From Amnibacterium flavum (lineage in GTDB: Bacteria; Actinomycetota; Actinomycetes; Actinomycetales; Microbacteriaceae), in NCBI RefSeq assembly GCF_003097495.1, contig NZ_QEOP01000001.1, positions 806,001 to 870,000 on the forward strand: DNA of 64,000 nucleotides, given 5' to 3'. A model generated the notes under the pieces. The model was not told where the DNA came from. It was given only the letters and a program-made list of their open reading frames with translations, and searched no databases. Each line of letters opens with the position of its first letter. Position 1 is the first letter of the stretch. A program made the position numbers and the translations under genes. Positions 9,006-17,492 of this stretch are shown one piece after another.

Positions 9006-9611
9006 GTGACTGAGATGCCCGGCACCACGAACCGCCTACCCGGCGGGGAGAAGGTGCCGGGCATCTCTGCGTCCGGCGAGCGCGTCTTCAGTGTCCGCCC
9101 CGCTGTCGCCTCCGACGCGGCGGGCCTCGCTGCAGTCGCCGCGTTAACCTTCCCGCTCGCGTGCCCGCCGACGACGACCGATGCGGCCAAGGCCGAGTTC
9201 ATCCGCGTGCATCTCACGGAGGAGCGCTTCGACAGCTACCTCGCGGATCCGTCGCGACGGCTCGTGATCGCCGAGGTCGATGGCGAGATGGTCGGCTACA
9301 CGATGCTCGTCTTCGCGGAACCGTACGACGCCGACGTCGCGGCGGCGGTTCAGCTGCGCCCGACCGCGGAGTTGAGCAAGTGCTACGTACTCCCCGGGCA
9401 TCACGGCAATGGAATAGCCCGGGCTCTCATCGAGTCGAGCGTCGACATCGCCCGGCGGAACGGCGCCGTCTCCGTCTGGCTCGGCGTCAACCATCTCAAC
9501 GCCCGCGCGAACCGGTTCTACGAGAAGAACGGTTTCGAACGGGTCGGCACCAAGAAGTTCCTGGTCGGCGACGTCTGGGAGGACGACTTCGTCCGCGAGA
9601 TCCGGCTCTGA
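9006..9611 (+). CDS. GNAT family N-acetyltransferase
   Basis: GNAT fold enzyme of up to 201 aa. The acetyl-CoA loop is YVLPGHHGNGIARALIESS, followed by GVNHLNARANRFYEKNGFERVGTKKFLVG, the usual beta5-alpha4-beta6 region. Substrate unknown. The start is uncertain: GTG 9006, ATG 9015 and GTG 9054 are all in frame, and the first conserved strand (FSVRPAV) begins only about 28 codons after 9006. The rplA hairpin (9012-9067) overlaps every possible start, so a start at 9054 or a hairpin-regulated start is conceivable. Confidence 0.82.
   Translation: MTEMPGTTNRLPGGEKVPGISASGERVFSVRPAVASDAAGLAAVAALTFPLACPPTTTDAAKAEFIRVHLTEERFDSYLADPSRRLVIAEVDGEMVGYTMLVFAEPYDADVAAAVQLRPTAELSKCYVLPGHHGNGIARALIESSVDIARRNGAVSVWLGVNHLNARANRFYEKNGFERVGTKKFLVGDVWEDDFVREIRL
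9012..9067. terminator. Long perfect hairpin after rplA
   Basis: A 15-base arm (GAGATGCCCGGCACC, 9012-9026) is exactly complementary to 9053-9067, with a 26-base loop. It follows the last gene of the L11-L1 unit and probably ends or attenuates that transcript. There is no T-run, so it could instead protect the 3' end. It overlaps the 5' part of the next frame. Confidence 0.6.
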
Positions 9612-9639
9612 GACGTCTCCGCGGATAGCGGCGGCGGGG

Positions 9640-10662
9640 TCAGTAGTCGCTGATCTTGAGCACGACTTTGCCGCGCACGTGACCGCTCTCGACGAGGCGG
9701 TGAGCATCGGCCGCCTGCTCGAGGTCGAATACGTGATCGGCCGCGATCTTGACGTCTCCCGAGGTGATGAGGCGGGCGATGACGGAGAGCGTGCTCGCGT
9801 CGGGGATCACCCAGTACCCGGTCGCGCGCCGACCGGCCGCCTCGGCCGTCGCGACGATCGCGTCGATCCCGTCACCGGGCAAGGACACCAGCAGGCCACC
9901 CTGCCGGAGCACCGGGATGGATCGCGTCGCGGTGCTGGACTTGGCCTCGCCGACGCAGTCGATCACGACGTCGAAATCGTCGAGGATGTCGTCGAACCGG
10001 GTGGTGGTGTAGTCGATCACTTCGCGCGCGCCGAGTGACAGCAGCCAGTCGGCGTTCGCGGCGGAGGCGGTGGTGGTGACGTCGGCTCCGAAGTAGGCGG
10101 CGAACTGCACTGCGAGGTGGCCGACACCCCCGGCGCCCGCGTGAACGAGGACGCGCTGGCCCTCGTGCGCTTTGGCGACATCGACGGTCGCGCCCCACGC
10201 GGTCAGCGCCGCGAGGGGAACCGCTGCCGCTTCGGTATGCGAGAGCACACTCGGCTTGCGGGCGACATTGAGGGCGGGGACCGACACGTACTCGGCGTAG
10301 CTGCCACCCTGATGCGGGAATGCGGTCATGCCGAAGACCTCGTCGCCCGGCTGGAGACCGAAGGACCTGTAGGGGGATTCCACGACGACACCGCTGAAGT
10401 CGTAGCCGAGGATGGTCGGCCACCCGGGCAGACCTGCGGCGACGCCGACACCAGCGCGCGTCTTGGCGTCGACCGGATTGACCCCCGCCGCCAGCACGCG
10501 GACGAGAACCTCGCTGCCGACGCGGGTGGGGGAGGTGACGAGTTCGGTGCCGAGCACTTCGGGGCCACCGGCCTTCTGGGCGAGGACGGCTCTCATCGTG
10601 GTGGGGAGGGCCGTCCGTTCGATGGGTGGCGACACGATGCCACTCATCCTCTCGGTGGTCAC
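9640..10662 (-). CDS. Zinc-type/quinone oxidoreductase family protein (MDR superfamily)
   Basis: Medium-chain dehydrogenase/reductase of 340 aa. The catalytic N-domain (LVRVLAAGVNPVDAKTRAGVG, LGYDFSGVVVES) and the Rossmann fold (VLVHAGAGGVGHLAVQFAAYFGA) match NADPH:quinone reductases of the zeta-crystallin group. The zinc ligands of true alcohol dehydrogenases are not evident, so it is most likely a zinc-free, NADPH-dependent reductase of quinones or enones. The GTG at 10662 has GAAGGG upstream; MRAVLAQKAGG at 10596 is an alternative start. Divergent from the phosphatase gene, it converges with the acetyltransferase. Confidence 0.85.
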   Translation of the reverse strand: MTTERMSGIVSPPIERTALPTTMRAVLAQKAGGPEVLGTELVTSPTRVGSEVLVRVLAAGVNPVDAKTRAGVGVAAGLPGWPTILGYDFSGVVVESPYRSFGLQPGDEVFGMTAFPHQGGSYAEYVSVPALNVARKPSVLSHTEAAAVPLAALTAWGATVDVAKAHEGQRVLVHAGAGGVGHLAVQFAAYFGADVTTTASAANADWLLSLGAREVIDYTTTRFDDILDDFDVVIDCVGEAKSSTATRSIPVLRQGGLLVSLPGDGIDAIVATAEAAGRRATGYWVIPDASTLSVIARLITSGDVKIAADHVFDLEQAADAHRLVESGHVRGKVVLKISDY

Positions 10663-10880
10663 AGAGTTGCCCTTCGATCGCCGCCTCGTCGGATGTCGGG
10701 CGTGTGGACACAGTCAACTTCCCCAATGCTTCGGCGGTGTTACGGGGGTGTTCCCGGTGGGCAACATTCTCGAAGCGGCGCGAGAGCGCTCATTCCGCGG
10801 AAGTCGATGCGGTCGTATCGAGCTCGGCGAGGGCGGTCGGATCAGCGATCGTGGTGGTTGGCCTGCGTAGGCTTTGCGGA

Positions 10881-11537
10881 ATGCGCCTCATCCTGATTCG
10901 GCACGGTCAGACGGTCGACAACGTGAACGGGGCGCTCGGCACCGAGGTCCCGGGGCCGGGTCTCACAGCGCTCGGGCAGTCGCAGGCGTCGGCCGTTCCC
11001 GCCGCGCTGTCGGAGGAGCGCATCGATGCGATCGCCGTGTCCACGATGAGGCGCACCCATGCGACGGCGGCGCCCCTCGCCTCAGCGCGGGACCTCGAGC
11101 CCAAGGAGCTGGACGGACTGCAGGAGATCTCCGCCGGCGATCTCGAGGGCCGATCCGACTGGGACGCGGTGCACACCTATCTCCGCACCATGCTGGAGTG
11201 GTGGAACGACTTCAGTGCCCGCATCCCGGGTGGCGAGAGCGGAACGGAGTTCTTCGCGCGCTACGACGCGGCGGTCCGCGCGGTGGTCGAGCGCCATCCC
11301 GAGGGAACGGTGGCCCTGTTCAGCCACGGCGCCGCGATCCGCACGTGGGCGTCGTGGGTCTCGGCGAACATCGATGCGGACTTCAGTCGTGTCAACGGCC
11401 TCGAGAACACCGGCATCGTGATCCTCGAAGGCTCACCCGACACCGGATGGACCTGCGTGCGGTGGCAGGACACCCCGCTCGGCGGGTCGGCGCTCGAGGA
11501 CGACTCCGCCCCCGACCCCCTGGGTGACCCCGACTAA
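10881..11537 (+). CDS. Histidine phosphatase family protein
   Basis: Phosphoglycerate-mutase-like phosphatase of 218 aa. The catalytic phospho-histidine motif LIRHGQT is at residues 5-11 (His8) and the second His is in VALFSHGAAIRTW. An acidic general acid lies in between (GDLEGRSDWDAV). The substrate range of this superfamily is too wide to name one. ATG 10881 is preceded by TAGGCT with seven bases between, so the mRNA is probably leaderless; longer in-frame starts upstream lack family sequence. Confidence 0.9.
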   Translation: MRLILIRHGQTVDNVNGALGTEVPGPGLTALGQSQASAVPAALSEERIDAIAVSTMRRTHATAAPLASARDLEPKELDGLQEISAGDLEGRSDWDAVHTYLRTMLEWWNDFSARIPGGESGTEFFARYDAAVRAVVERHPEGTVALFSHGAAIRTWASWVSANIDADFSRVNGLENTGIVILEGSPDTGWTCVRWQDTPLGGSALEDDSAPDPLGDPD

Positions 11538-11613
11538 CTCCGCTGACACTGTTCCCGGACGACAGGTGCCGGGCTCGTGGCATGGGGCGCACCGGGAGGG
11601 GTAGCGTCTGAGG

Positions 11614-12435
11614 ATGCGCGAATTGCAGGCCACGATCATCGCCGACCTCAACGTGGAGCCCACCATCGACGCCGCCGAGCAGGTGCGTCGACGCGTCGAC
11701 TTCCTCAAGGACTACCTCCGAAAGACGGGAGCCGCCGGATTCCTGCTCGCGATCAGCGGCGGGCAGGACTCGTCACTGGCCGGGAAGCTCGCCCAACAGG
11801 CCGTCGAGGAGCTGCGTGCCGACGGCACCGACGCGGTGTTCTTCGCCGTGCGGATGCCCCATAAGGTGCAGGCCGACGAGGAGGATGCGCAGCTCGCGCT
11901 CGAGTTCATCCAGCCCGACCGCCGTCTCGTCTTCAACATCGAGCGGCCCGTGGCCGGCTTCGACGCCGAGTTCGGCGACTCGACGGGGGAACCGATCCGC
12001 GACTTCACCCGCGGCAACGTCAAGGCCCGTTCGCGCATGGTCGGCCAGTACGCCATCGCCGGTCAGCACAACCTCCTCGTCATCGGAACGGACCACGCGG
12101 CCGAGGCGGTCATGGGGTTCTTCACCAAGTTCGGCGACGGCGGTGCCGACCTCCTCCCGCTCACCGGACTGAGCAAGCGGCAGGGGCGAGCGCTGCTCGA
12201 ACACCTCGACTCCCCGGAGCGGCTGTGGCTCAAGGCTCCCACCGCCGACCTGCTCGACGACGACCCCGGCCAGACCGACGAGGCCAACCTCGGCATCACC
12301 TACCGCGAGATCGACGACTTCCTCGAAGGCAAGGACATCGATCCGGAGATCGCCGAGAAGATCGAACAGCGCTACCTGTCGACCGAGCACAAGCGGCGCC
12401 CGCCGGTCTCGATGTTCGACGACTGGTGGCGCTGA
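11614..12435 (+). CDS. nadE: Ammonia-dependent NAD(+) synthetase
   Basis: NadE of 273 aa, which converts deamido-NAD to NAD with ATP and ammonia. The PP-loop SGGQDSS starts at S48. Also seen are [28 protein letters not shown] and the C-terminal [13 protein letters not shown] block. There is no N-terminal glutaminase domain, so it is the short, ammonia-using form. TAGCGT lies six bases before ATG 11614 (leaderless pattern). A long palindrome follows and separates it from the convergent ABC gene. Confidence 0.95.
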   Translation: MRELQATIIADLNVEPTIDAAEQVRRRVDFLKDYLRKTGAAGFLLAISGGQDSSLAGKLAQQAVEELRADGTDAVFFAVRMPHKVQADEEDAQLALEFIQPDRRLVFNIERPVAGFDAEFGDSTGEPIRDFTRGNVKARSRMVGQYAIAGQHNLLVIGTDHAAEAVMGFFTKFGDGGADLLPLTGLSKRQGRALLEHLDSPERLWLKAPTADLLDDDPGQTDEANLGITYREIDDFLEGKDIDPEIAEKIEQRYLSTEHKRRPPVSMFDDWWR

Positions 12436-12447
12436 CCCCTCCACCAC

Positions 12448-12509
12448 GCCGAATTGCCCAGTTCGGGCAGTGCGAGCGAAGAAACACTGCCTGAACTGGG
12501 CAACTCGGC
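12448..12509. terminator. Bidirectional terminator-like palindrome, family copy A
   Basis: Arms 12448-12472 and 12485-12509 (25 bases each) pair except for one A/C mismatch and one G-T wobble, around a 12-base loop. It lies between two converging genes. Its core (TTGCCCAGTTC and GGCAGTG) recurs at 19834-19891, also between converging genes and also with a 12-base loop. Confidence 0.7.
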
Positions 12510-12515
12510 CGCCGG

Positions 12516-13184
12516 CTAGCGCTCCGAGACGGTCCCGTTCTTGATCCGGAGGCGGCGCGGCGCCCGCTTCGCGACGGCCGAATCGTGCGTGACGACGATG
12601 AACGTGAACCCGCGCTCACGCCACTCGGCTTCGAGCAGGTCCATGATCTCGTCACGGGTCTGCTCGTCGAGGTTGCCCGTCGGTTCGTCGGCGAGCAGCA
12701 CCCGAGGCTGCTTCACCAGGGCCCGAGCGATGGCGACCCGCTGCTGTTGTCCACCGGACAGCTCACTCGGGAGGTGGTGGATCCGGTCTCCCAGCCCCAC
12801 CTTCTCGAGCGCCTCGACCGAGCGGTCGCGCCGGTCGGTCGTTCCGAAGCCGAGCGGTGCGAGCGCGGTCTCGACGTTCTCGAGGGCGGTCAACGTCGGG
12901 ATGAGGTTGAAGCCCTGGAAGACGAAGCCGATCTCCTGAGCACGGATCGTCGCCAGCTTCCCGTCACCGAGTGAGGAGAGGTCGGCGTCGTCGAGCTTGA
13001 CGGAGCCCGAGGAGGAGCGGTCGAGTGCGCCGAGCAACTGCAGCAGAGTCGACTTGCCGCCACCCGTCGGTCCCTGGATGGCGACGAGCTCGCCGTTCTC
13101 GATGACGAGGTCGACTCCGCTCAGTGCGGTGACCTTGCGCTTGGACTGGTCGTACGTCTTGGTGACTCCGGAGAGCGTGTACAT
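12516..13184 (-). CDS. ABC transporter ATP-binding protein, MacB/LolD type
   Basis: ATPase of 222 aa for the FtsX-like permease upstream. Walker A is in IQGPTGGGKSTLLQLLGAL, the signature is LSGGQQQRVAIARAL, Walker B is VLLADEPTGNLD, and the MacB-type end is FIVVTHDSAVAKRAPRRLRI. These systems work as mechanotransmitters or exporters acting on lipoproteins, peptides or the cell envelope. ATG 13184 has GAAAGG upstream; an open frame further upstream has no family sequence. Only 25 bases separate it from the permease, so both form one operon divergent from a two-component system. Confidence 0.94.
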   Translation of the reverse strand: MYTLSGVTKTYDQSKRKVTALSGVDLVIENGELVAIQGPTGGGKSTLLQLLGALDRSSSGSVKLDDADLSSLGDGKLATIRAQEIGFVFQGFNLIPTLTALENVETALAPLGFGTTDRRDRSVEALEKVGLGDRIHHLPSELSGGQQQRVAIARALVKQPRVLLADEPTGNLDEQTRDEIMDLLEAEWRERGFTFIVVTHDSAVAKRAPRRLRIKNGTVSER

Positions 13185-13209
13185 GGTGAACCTTTCGTTG
13201 CGTCGGAGG

Positions 13210-14688
13210 TCAGTTGACCGAGCGGAATGCGGCAGCGGGACGCAGGCGGGAGGCCCGCCACCCGCCGAATGCACCGGCGATGAGTCCGCCGAGGATCGCG
13301 ATCCCCACCGCGATGCCGATGACCGCGAACGTGACCGGCAGCTGGAGGGTGATATCCGTGGTCGATGCGATGGCCTGCTGGCCGAAGCCCGCCGCACCGG
13401 GGCCGCCGGGCATGCCGCCGGGGCCGGCGGCCTCGGTGGTCGTCGCCGTTCCCGAACCGAGGGTCGGGGCGATCAGGTTGACGATCAGGATCCCGACGAG
13501 GCCGAGTGCGATGCCCACGACGCCGCCGATGGCGCCCTGTACGAGCGACTCGCCCGCGACCTGACCGACGATGCGCTTGTTGCTCCAGCCGATCGCCTTC
13601 AGGGTGCCGAACTCGCGGGTGCGGCGGGTGACGCCCGAGATGGTGAAGAGGATCGCGACGAGGAACGCGGCGATCAGCACGATGATCGACAGCCAGGTGC
13701 CCAGGCTCGTGATGAGGCCGGTCGCGCTGGACAGCGAACCCGAGACGCTGGACGCGAGATCCTCCTGCGTGTTGACGGTCGCGTCGGGGAGGGCGGTCTC
13801 GAGGTCCGCCTTCACGGCGTCGATCGAGTCCGCCGAGTCGGCCTGCACGTAGACGCTCGAGATCTGGTCGTCGAGTCCCGCGAGGGTCTGCGCGGTGACG
13901 AGCGGGATGTACACGTTCGAGGCGCTGGTGCCGTCGGCGGAGGTCGAGGTGACGATGCCGACGATCTCGAACGAGGTACCGCCGATGTCGATGGTGTCGC
14001 CGACCGCCAGGTCGGACTCGGTGGCGTAGGTGCTGTCGATGATCGCGACATCGGCACCGGCGTCGGACGCCTCGAGCACGCGCCCGTCGGAGAGCGTCGC
14101 CGCGGTCAGGGGCCCGACGGCCGCCGCTGCCGGGTCGTACCCGAGAACGGTGAACGAGTCGATGTCGAAGGAGCTTCCGCCCGCGCCGTCGGGGCCTCCG
14201 GAGGGGGGCTGCGCGCCGGAACCGGGTGCGCCGTCTGTTCCGCCCTGCTGCATCTGCGAGAAGTCGGGCAGTTCGCCGTCGAAGGTGGTGTTCGTCAGCG
14301 ACAGCACACCGACGGCTGCCGCGACGCCGTCGGTGCCGGCCGCGGTGTCGATCGCGGAGGCGTCGAAGGTGCTGCTCCCCCGCGCGGCCTCCAGGCGGGA
14401 CTGGCTGACGGCGGTGGTTCCATCGGTGGTCGTTCCGTCGCCCGACCCGAAGTCGAACTGCTGCCCCGGGCCCTGGCCCTCGGTGGGTGCTTCGGGTTCC
14501 TGGGTGATTGTGATGTCGGTGCCGACGCCGTAGACCGATTCAAGTACGGCCGCCTGCGCGTTCTTCACGCCGCCGGACACGGAGTTGACGATGATGACGA
14601 GGGCGATCGCGAGGGCCATGCCGATCGCGATGATGATCGTCTGTCGCCGTCGGTTCAGCAGCTCTCGCCGCAGGTAGATTCCGAACAC
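13210..14688 (-). CDS. MacB-like FtsX-family permease
   Basis: Permease of 492 aa with the MacB layout: one N-terminal membrane segment (TIIIAIGMALAIALVIIVNSVSGG), a long extracellular domain of roughly 270 residues, then three membrane segments at the end (SIIVLIAAFLVAILFTISGV, GIALGLVGILIVNLIAPTLG and GIAVGIAILGGLIAGAFGGW). The outer domain is rich in Thr, Ser, Gly and Gln. GTG 14688 has GGAGAAGG upstream. Together with the ATPase and the divergent sensor-regulator pair it looks like an envelope-stress or antimicrobial-peptide response module; this role is inferred from context. Confidence 0.92.
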   Translation of the reverse strand: MFGIYLRRELLNRRRQTIIIAIGMALAIALVIIVNSVSGGVKNAQAAVLESVYGVGTDITITQEPEAPTEGQGPGQQFDFGSGDGTTTDGTTAVSQSRLEAARGSSTFDASAIDTAAGTDGVAAAVGVLSLTNTTFDGELPDFSQMQQGGTDGAPGSGAQPPSGGPDGAGGSSFDIDSFTVLGYDPAAAAVGPLTAATLSDGRVLEASDAGADVAIIDSTYATESDLAVGDTIDIGGTSFEIVGIVTSTSADGTSASNVYIPLVTAQTLAGLDDQISSVYVQADSADSIDAVKADLETALPDATVNTQEDLASSVSGSLSSATGLITSLGTWLSIIVLIAAFLVAILFTISGVTRRTREFGTLKAIGWSNKRIVGQVAGESLVQGAIGGVVGIALGLVGILIVNLIAPTLGSGTATTTEAAGPGGMPGGPGAAGFGQQAIASTTDITLQLPVTFAVIGIAVGIAILGGLIAGAFGGWRASRLRPAAAFRSVN

Positions 14689-14758
14689 TGGATGCCTTCT
14701 CCTCTTGGGTGGGCCGCGTTTCTCTCACGGCGGACAGGGGAGAAGGTAGGAACGCCGT

Positions 14759-14786
14759 CTATGGGCGCCCTATGGCACGGTTATGG
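14759..14786. promoter_or_regulatory. Three 11-bp-phased TATGG direct repeats, putative response-regulator sites
   Basis: CTATGG at 14759 and 14770 and TTATGG at 14781 start exactly 11 bases apart. OmpR-family regulators bind head-to-tail direct repeats with this period. They sit 71 bases upstream of the MacB permease start and 139 bases upstream of the response-regulator gene. A weaker CTATGA/CATGCT pair occurs near 14854-14870. Confidence 0.55.
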
Positions 14787-14924
14787 CTCTCGCATCACTG
14801 CCGACGAGCCGCCGATGCGTGATGGATAAGGGGAAGTCGCACCTGTGCGGCACCTATGAACTCTCATGCTCAGGACATAGTTTTGGCTCAGACGACTCAT
14901 AGAAATCTGCGGATACTTGGAGTC

Positions 14925-15671
14925 ATGCCTGCTTTCGACTCGACTCGCACCCAGCCCGCGCCCATCACTCGCGCTGACGGCTCGCCCATCCGCGTGCTCG
15001 TCGTCGACGACGAGCCCACCCTGACCGATCTGCTCTCGATGGCCCTGCGCTACGAGGGCTGGGAGGTCAAGACGGCATCCGATGGCAAGGCGGCACTGAA
15101 CGTCGCCCGGGACTTCAAGCCCGATGCCGTCGTGCTCGACATCATGCTCCCCGACATCGACGGGCTGCAGGTCCTGTCGCGTCTCCGCGCCGACGGCAGC
15201 GACACCGCCGTCCTCTTCCTCACCGCGAAGGACTCCCTCGACGACCGCATCACCGGTCTGACCGCGGGCGGCGACGACTACGTCACCAAGCCGTTCAGCC
15301 TCGAGGAGCTGGTCGCACGCCTCCGCGGCCTCATCCGCCGTTCCATCGCGTCGGTGACGGCCGAGAACGACCCGGTCATCCGCATCGGCGACCTCTCCCT
15401 CGACGAGGACAGCCACGAGGTCTTCCGCGACGGCGAACTCATCGAGCTCACCGCCACCGAGTTCGAGCTGCTCCGCTTCCTCATGCGCAATCCCCGCCGC
15501 GTGCTCAGCAAGGCGCAGATCCTCGACCGGGTCTGGAGCTACGACTTCGGCGGCAAGTCGAGCGTCGTGGAGATCTACATCTCCTACCTGCGCCGCAAGA
15601 TCGATGCCGGCCGCACCCCGATGATCCACACCGTGCGAGGAGCCGGGTACCTCATCAAGCCGGCGCCGTGA
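14925..15671 (+). CDS. OmpR/PhoB-family response regulator
   Basis: DNA-binding regulator of 248 aa. The receiver domain has the acidic pair in VLVVDDEPT, phospho-acceptor D72 in VVLDIMLPD, the conserved Thr in FLTAKD and Lys in YVTKPFSLEEL. The winged helix (about 150-245) contains LTATEFELLRFLMRNPRRVLSKAQILDRVW and YISYLRRKI. ATG 14925 fits the family; an ATG at 14856 would add 23 unrelated residues. It overlaps the kinase gene by four bases. It probably binds the phased repeats at 14759-14786 and so controls itself and the divergent MacB-like operon. Confidence 0.95.
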   Translation: MPAFDSTRTQPAPITRADGSPIRVLVVDDEPTLTDLLSMALRYEGWEVKTASDGKAALNVARDFKPDAVVLDIMLPDIDGLQVLSRLRADGSDTAVLFLTAKDSLDDRITGLTAGGDDYVTKPFSLEELVARLRGLIRRSIASVTAENDPVIRIGDLSLDEDSHEVFRDGELIELTATEFELLRFLMRNPRRVLSKAQILDRVWSYDFGGKSSVVEIYISYLRRKIDAGRTPMIHTVRGAGYLIKPAP

Positions 15672-17251
15672 GAGGCACCCGTACGCTCCGATCCCGGCTC
15701 GTCCTGATCGTCGTCGCCCTGACGGCCGTAGTCAGCGTGATCGTCGGCGTCGCGAGCGTCACACTGCTCAACGGATACCTCGTCGAGCAGCTCGACGCGT
15801 CGCTGACCCAGTCGGCAGGACGCGCGCAGGGGGCCTTGGGCCCACTCGGTCCACCCCTGCAGGAATCGCACGACGAGATGCCCGACGGGTCCGGCGACGG
15901 CTTCCTGGACGCTCCCGGCCAGGCGTCCGGCACGATCTCGGGCATCATCGTCAACAACGTGCTGCTCCTCGCCGGCTACCCCGACGCCGAGGGCGTCTCC
16001 CAATTCCTCGACAACCAGGAGCTGCGCAGTCTCGCGCAGGTGCCGCTCGACGGCAGTCCGCACACCGTGGACCTCGGTGAGGACCTCGGCGAGTACCGCG
16101 TCGTCAGCCACACCACGTCGGCGGGCTACGTCATCCTGACCGGTCTCCCGCTTGCGTCGGTGAATGCCGTCGTCGGTCAGCTCGCCCTGGTGATCGCGCT
16201 CGTCGCCCTCGTCGGTCTGGGCCTCGCCGCGCTCGGCGCGCGCGCCATCGTCGGCGTCGCCCTCCGGCCCCTCAATCGTGTGGCCGCGACCGCGGCGAGC
16301 GTCGCCAGGCTGCCGCTCGACCGCGGCGACGTCGACATCTCGATCCGCGTACCCGAACGGGACACCGACCCCACGACCGAGGTCGGTCAGGTCGGCACGG
16401 CCCTCAACAGCCTGCTCGGCCATGTCGGCTCAGCGCTCGCCGCCCGCCAGCGCAGCGAGGACAAGGTGCGCCACTTCGTCGCCGATGCGAGCCACGAGCT
16501 CCGGACGCCTCTCGCGAGCATCCGCGGCTACTCGGAGCTGACCACCCGCACGCAGCCCGACCTCCCGCCCGAGGTCAGCCGCAACCTCGGCCGCATCGAG
16601 AGCGAAGCGATGCGGATGACCTCGCTCGTCGAGGACCTCCTCCTGCTCGCGCGACTCGACTCGCAGCCCGAACTCCGGCAGGACGAGGTCGACATGTCGA
16701 TACTCGTACTCGAGACCGTCGGCGACGCGCATGCGGCAGGTCCCGATCACAACTGGGTCATCGACCTGCCGGAGGAGCCCGTCGTCGTCATCGGCGACGA
16801 TCCCCGACTGCGGCAGATCGTGGTCAACCTGCTCGCCAACGCCCGCACGCACACGCCGCCCGGGACGACGGTGACCACCAGCCTCGAGCGTTCGGGTGAC
16901 GACGTCAGACTGCGAGTAGCGGACGACGGGCCCGGTATCGATCCGGAACTCGTCGGCACACTCTTCGAACGATTCGTCCGAGGCGACGAGTCGCGCAACC
17001 GGTCCACCGGGAGCACCGGCCTCGGCCTCTCGATCGTCAAAGCGGTCGTCGAGGCGCACGGCGGCACGGTGGAGGTCGAGAGCGAACCCGGGGACACCGT
17101 GTTCACCGTCACGCTCCCGGCCGCCACGGGCGCGACCTACGATGCGGCACCCGAGATCGAGGCTGACGAAGAGCTCGACCTCGACATCGATTCGGAGGAC
17201 TCGCGCTTCGACGAGCTCAGCGAGCAGAACGACGCGCCGCCCGCCCGCTGA
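15668..17251 (+). CDS. Sensor histidine kinase
   Basis: Membrane kinase of 527 aa, partner of the preceding regulator (GTGA overlap). The first membrane span is near residues 10-35, the extracellular loop covers about 36-165, and the second span is near 170-195, then HAMP. The phospho-His is H276 in DASHELRTPLASIRGYSEL. The ATPase domain has NLLANARTHTPPG, VADDGPGI and GSTGLGLSIVKAVVEAHGG. The last residues (RFDELSEQ and the stop) are encoded by copies of an intergenic repeat, so the C-terminal tail seems to be an acquired extension. The ligand is unknown; the linked MacB-like pair suggests envelope stress or peptides. Confidence 0.94.
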   Translation: MRGTRTLRSRLVLIVVALTAVVSVIVGVASVTLLNGYLVEQLDASLTQSAGRAQGALGPLGPPLQESHDEMPDGSGDGFLDAPGQASGTISGIIVNNVLLLAGYPDAEGVSQFLDNQELRSLAQVPLDGSPHTVDLGEDLGEYRVVSHTTSAGYVILTGLPLASVNAVVGQLALVIALVALVGLGLAALGARAIVGVALRPLNRVAATAASVARLPLDRGDVDISIRVPERDTDPTTEVGQVGTALNSLLGHVGSALAARQRSEDKVRHFVADASHELRTPLASIRGYSELTTRTQPDLPPEVSRNLGRIESEAMRMTSLVEDLLLLARLDSQPELRQDEVDMSILVLETVGDAHAAGPDHNWVIDLPEEPVVVIGDDPRLRQIVVNLLANARTHTPPGTTVTTSLERSGDDVRLRVADDGPGIDPELVGTLFERFVRGDESRNRSTGSTGLGLSIVKAVVEAHGGTVEVESEPGDTVFTVTLPAATGATYDAAPEIEADEELDLDIDSEDSRFDELSEQNDAPPAR

Positions 17252-17381
17252 GCCCGCATCCCGCTGAGCCCGCATCCCGCCCGCTGAGCCCGTCGAAGCG
17301 CAGGTCGAACCTGCCGGGCGTCGCGCGCTCCGACGAGCTCAGCCAGCAGGGGGCCGCCCCCTGAGCGCAGCGAAGCGCAGG
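17203..17381. repeat. Cluster of GCTGAGC-type intergenic repeats, reaching into the kinase gene
   Basis: Units related to CGCTGAGCCCGTCGAAGCGC occur in both orientations. One inverted unit at 17203-17227 is inside the kinase coding sequence. An exact 16-base tandem duplicate lies at 17245-17260 and 17261-17276, with further units at 17281-17301, 17330-17346 (inverted) and 17357-17381. The TGA inside the unit is the stop codon of the kinase. The same family lies at 23366-23467. Confidence 0.65.
17347..17363. terminator. GC-rich hairpin after the two-component operon
   Basis: CAGGGGG and CCCCCTG flank a 3-base loop, giving a perfect 7-bp stem downstream of the kinase. There is no T-run. Confidence 0.4.
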
Positions 17382-17492
17382 CCTTCCCATCGACTCCGCT
17401 TTCAGCCCGTCTCCAGTGATCCCTCAGCACATCGCAAGTCGCGCGCCCCCGCCGCGGGTTTAGCGTGACGGAGGATCGAAAGGCGGAGCACT

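Noticed and set aside
10663-10880. A gene or riboswitch between the oxidoreductase and phosphatase genes
   Set aside because: No convincing frame or structured RNA is visible. A reverse TTGACT at 10712-10717 could be a -35 box for the oxidoreductase, but no good -10 follows.
12997-14829. A plus-strand open frame of 610 codons
   Set aside because: Antisense shadow of the MacB-like permease; composition is Arg/Gly/Asp-rich and no family is visible.
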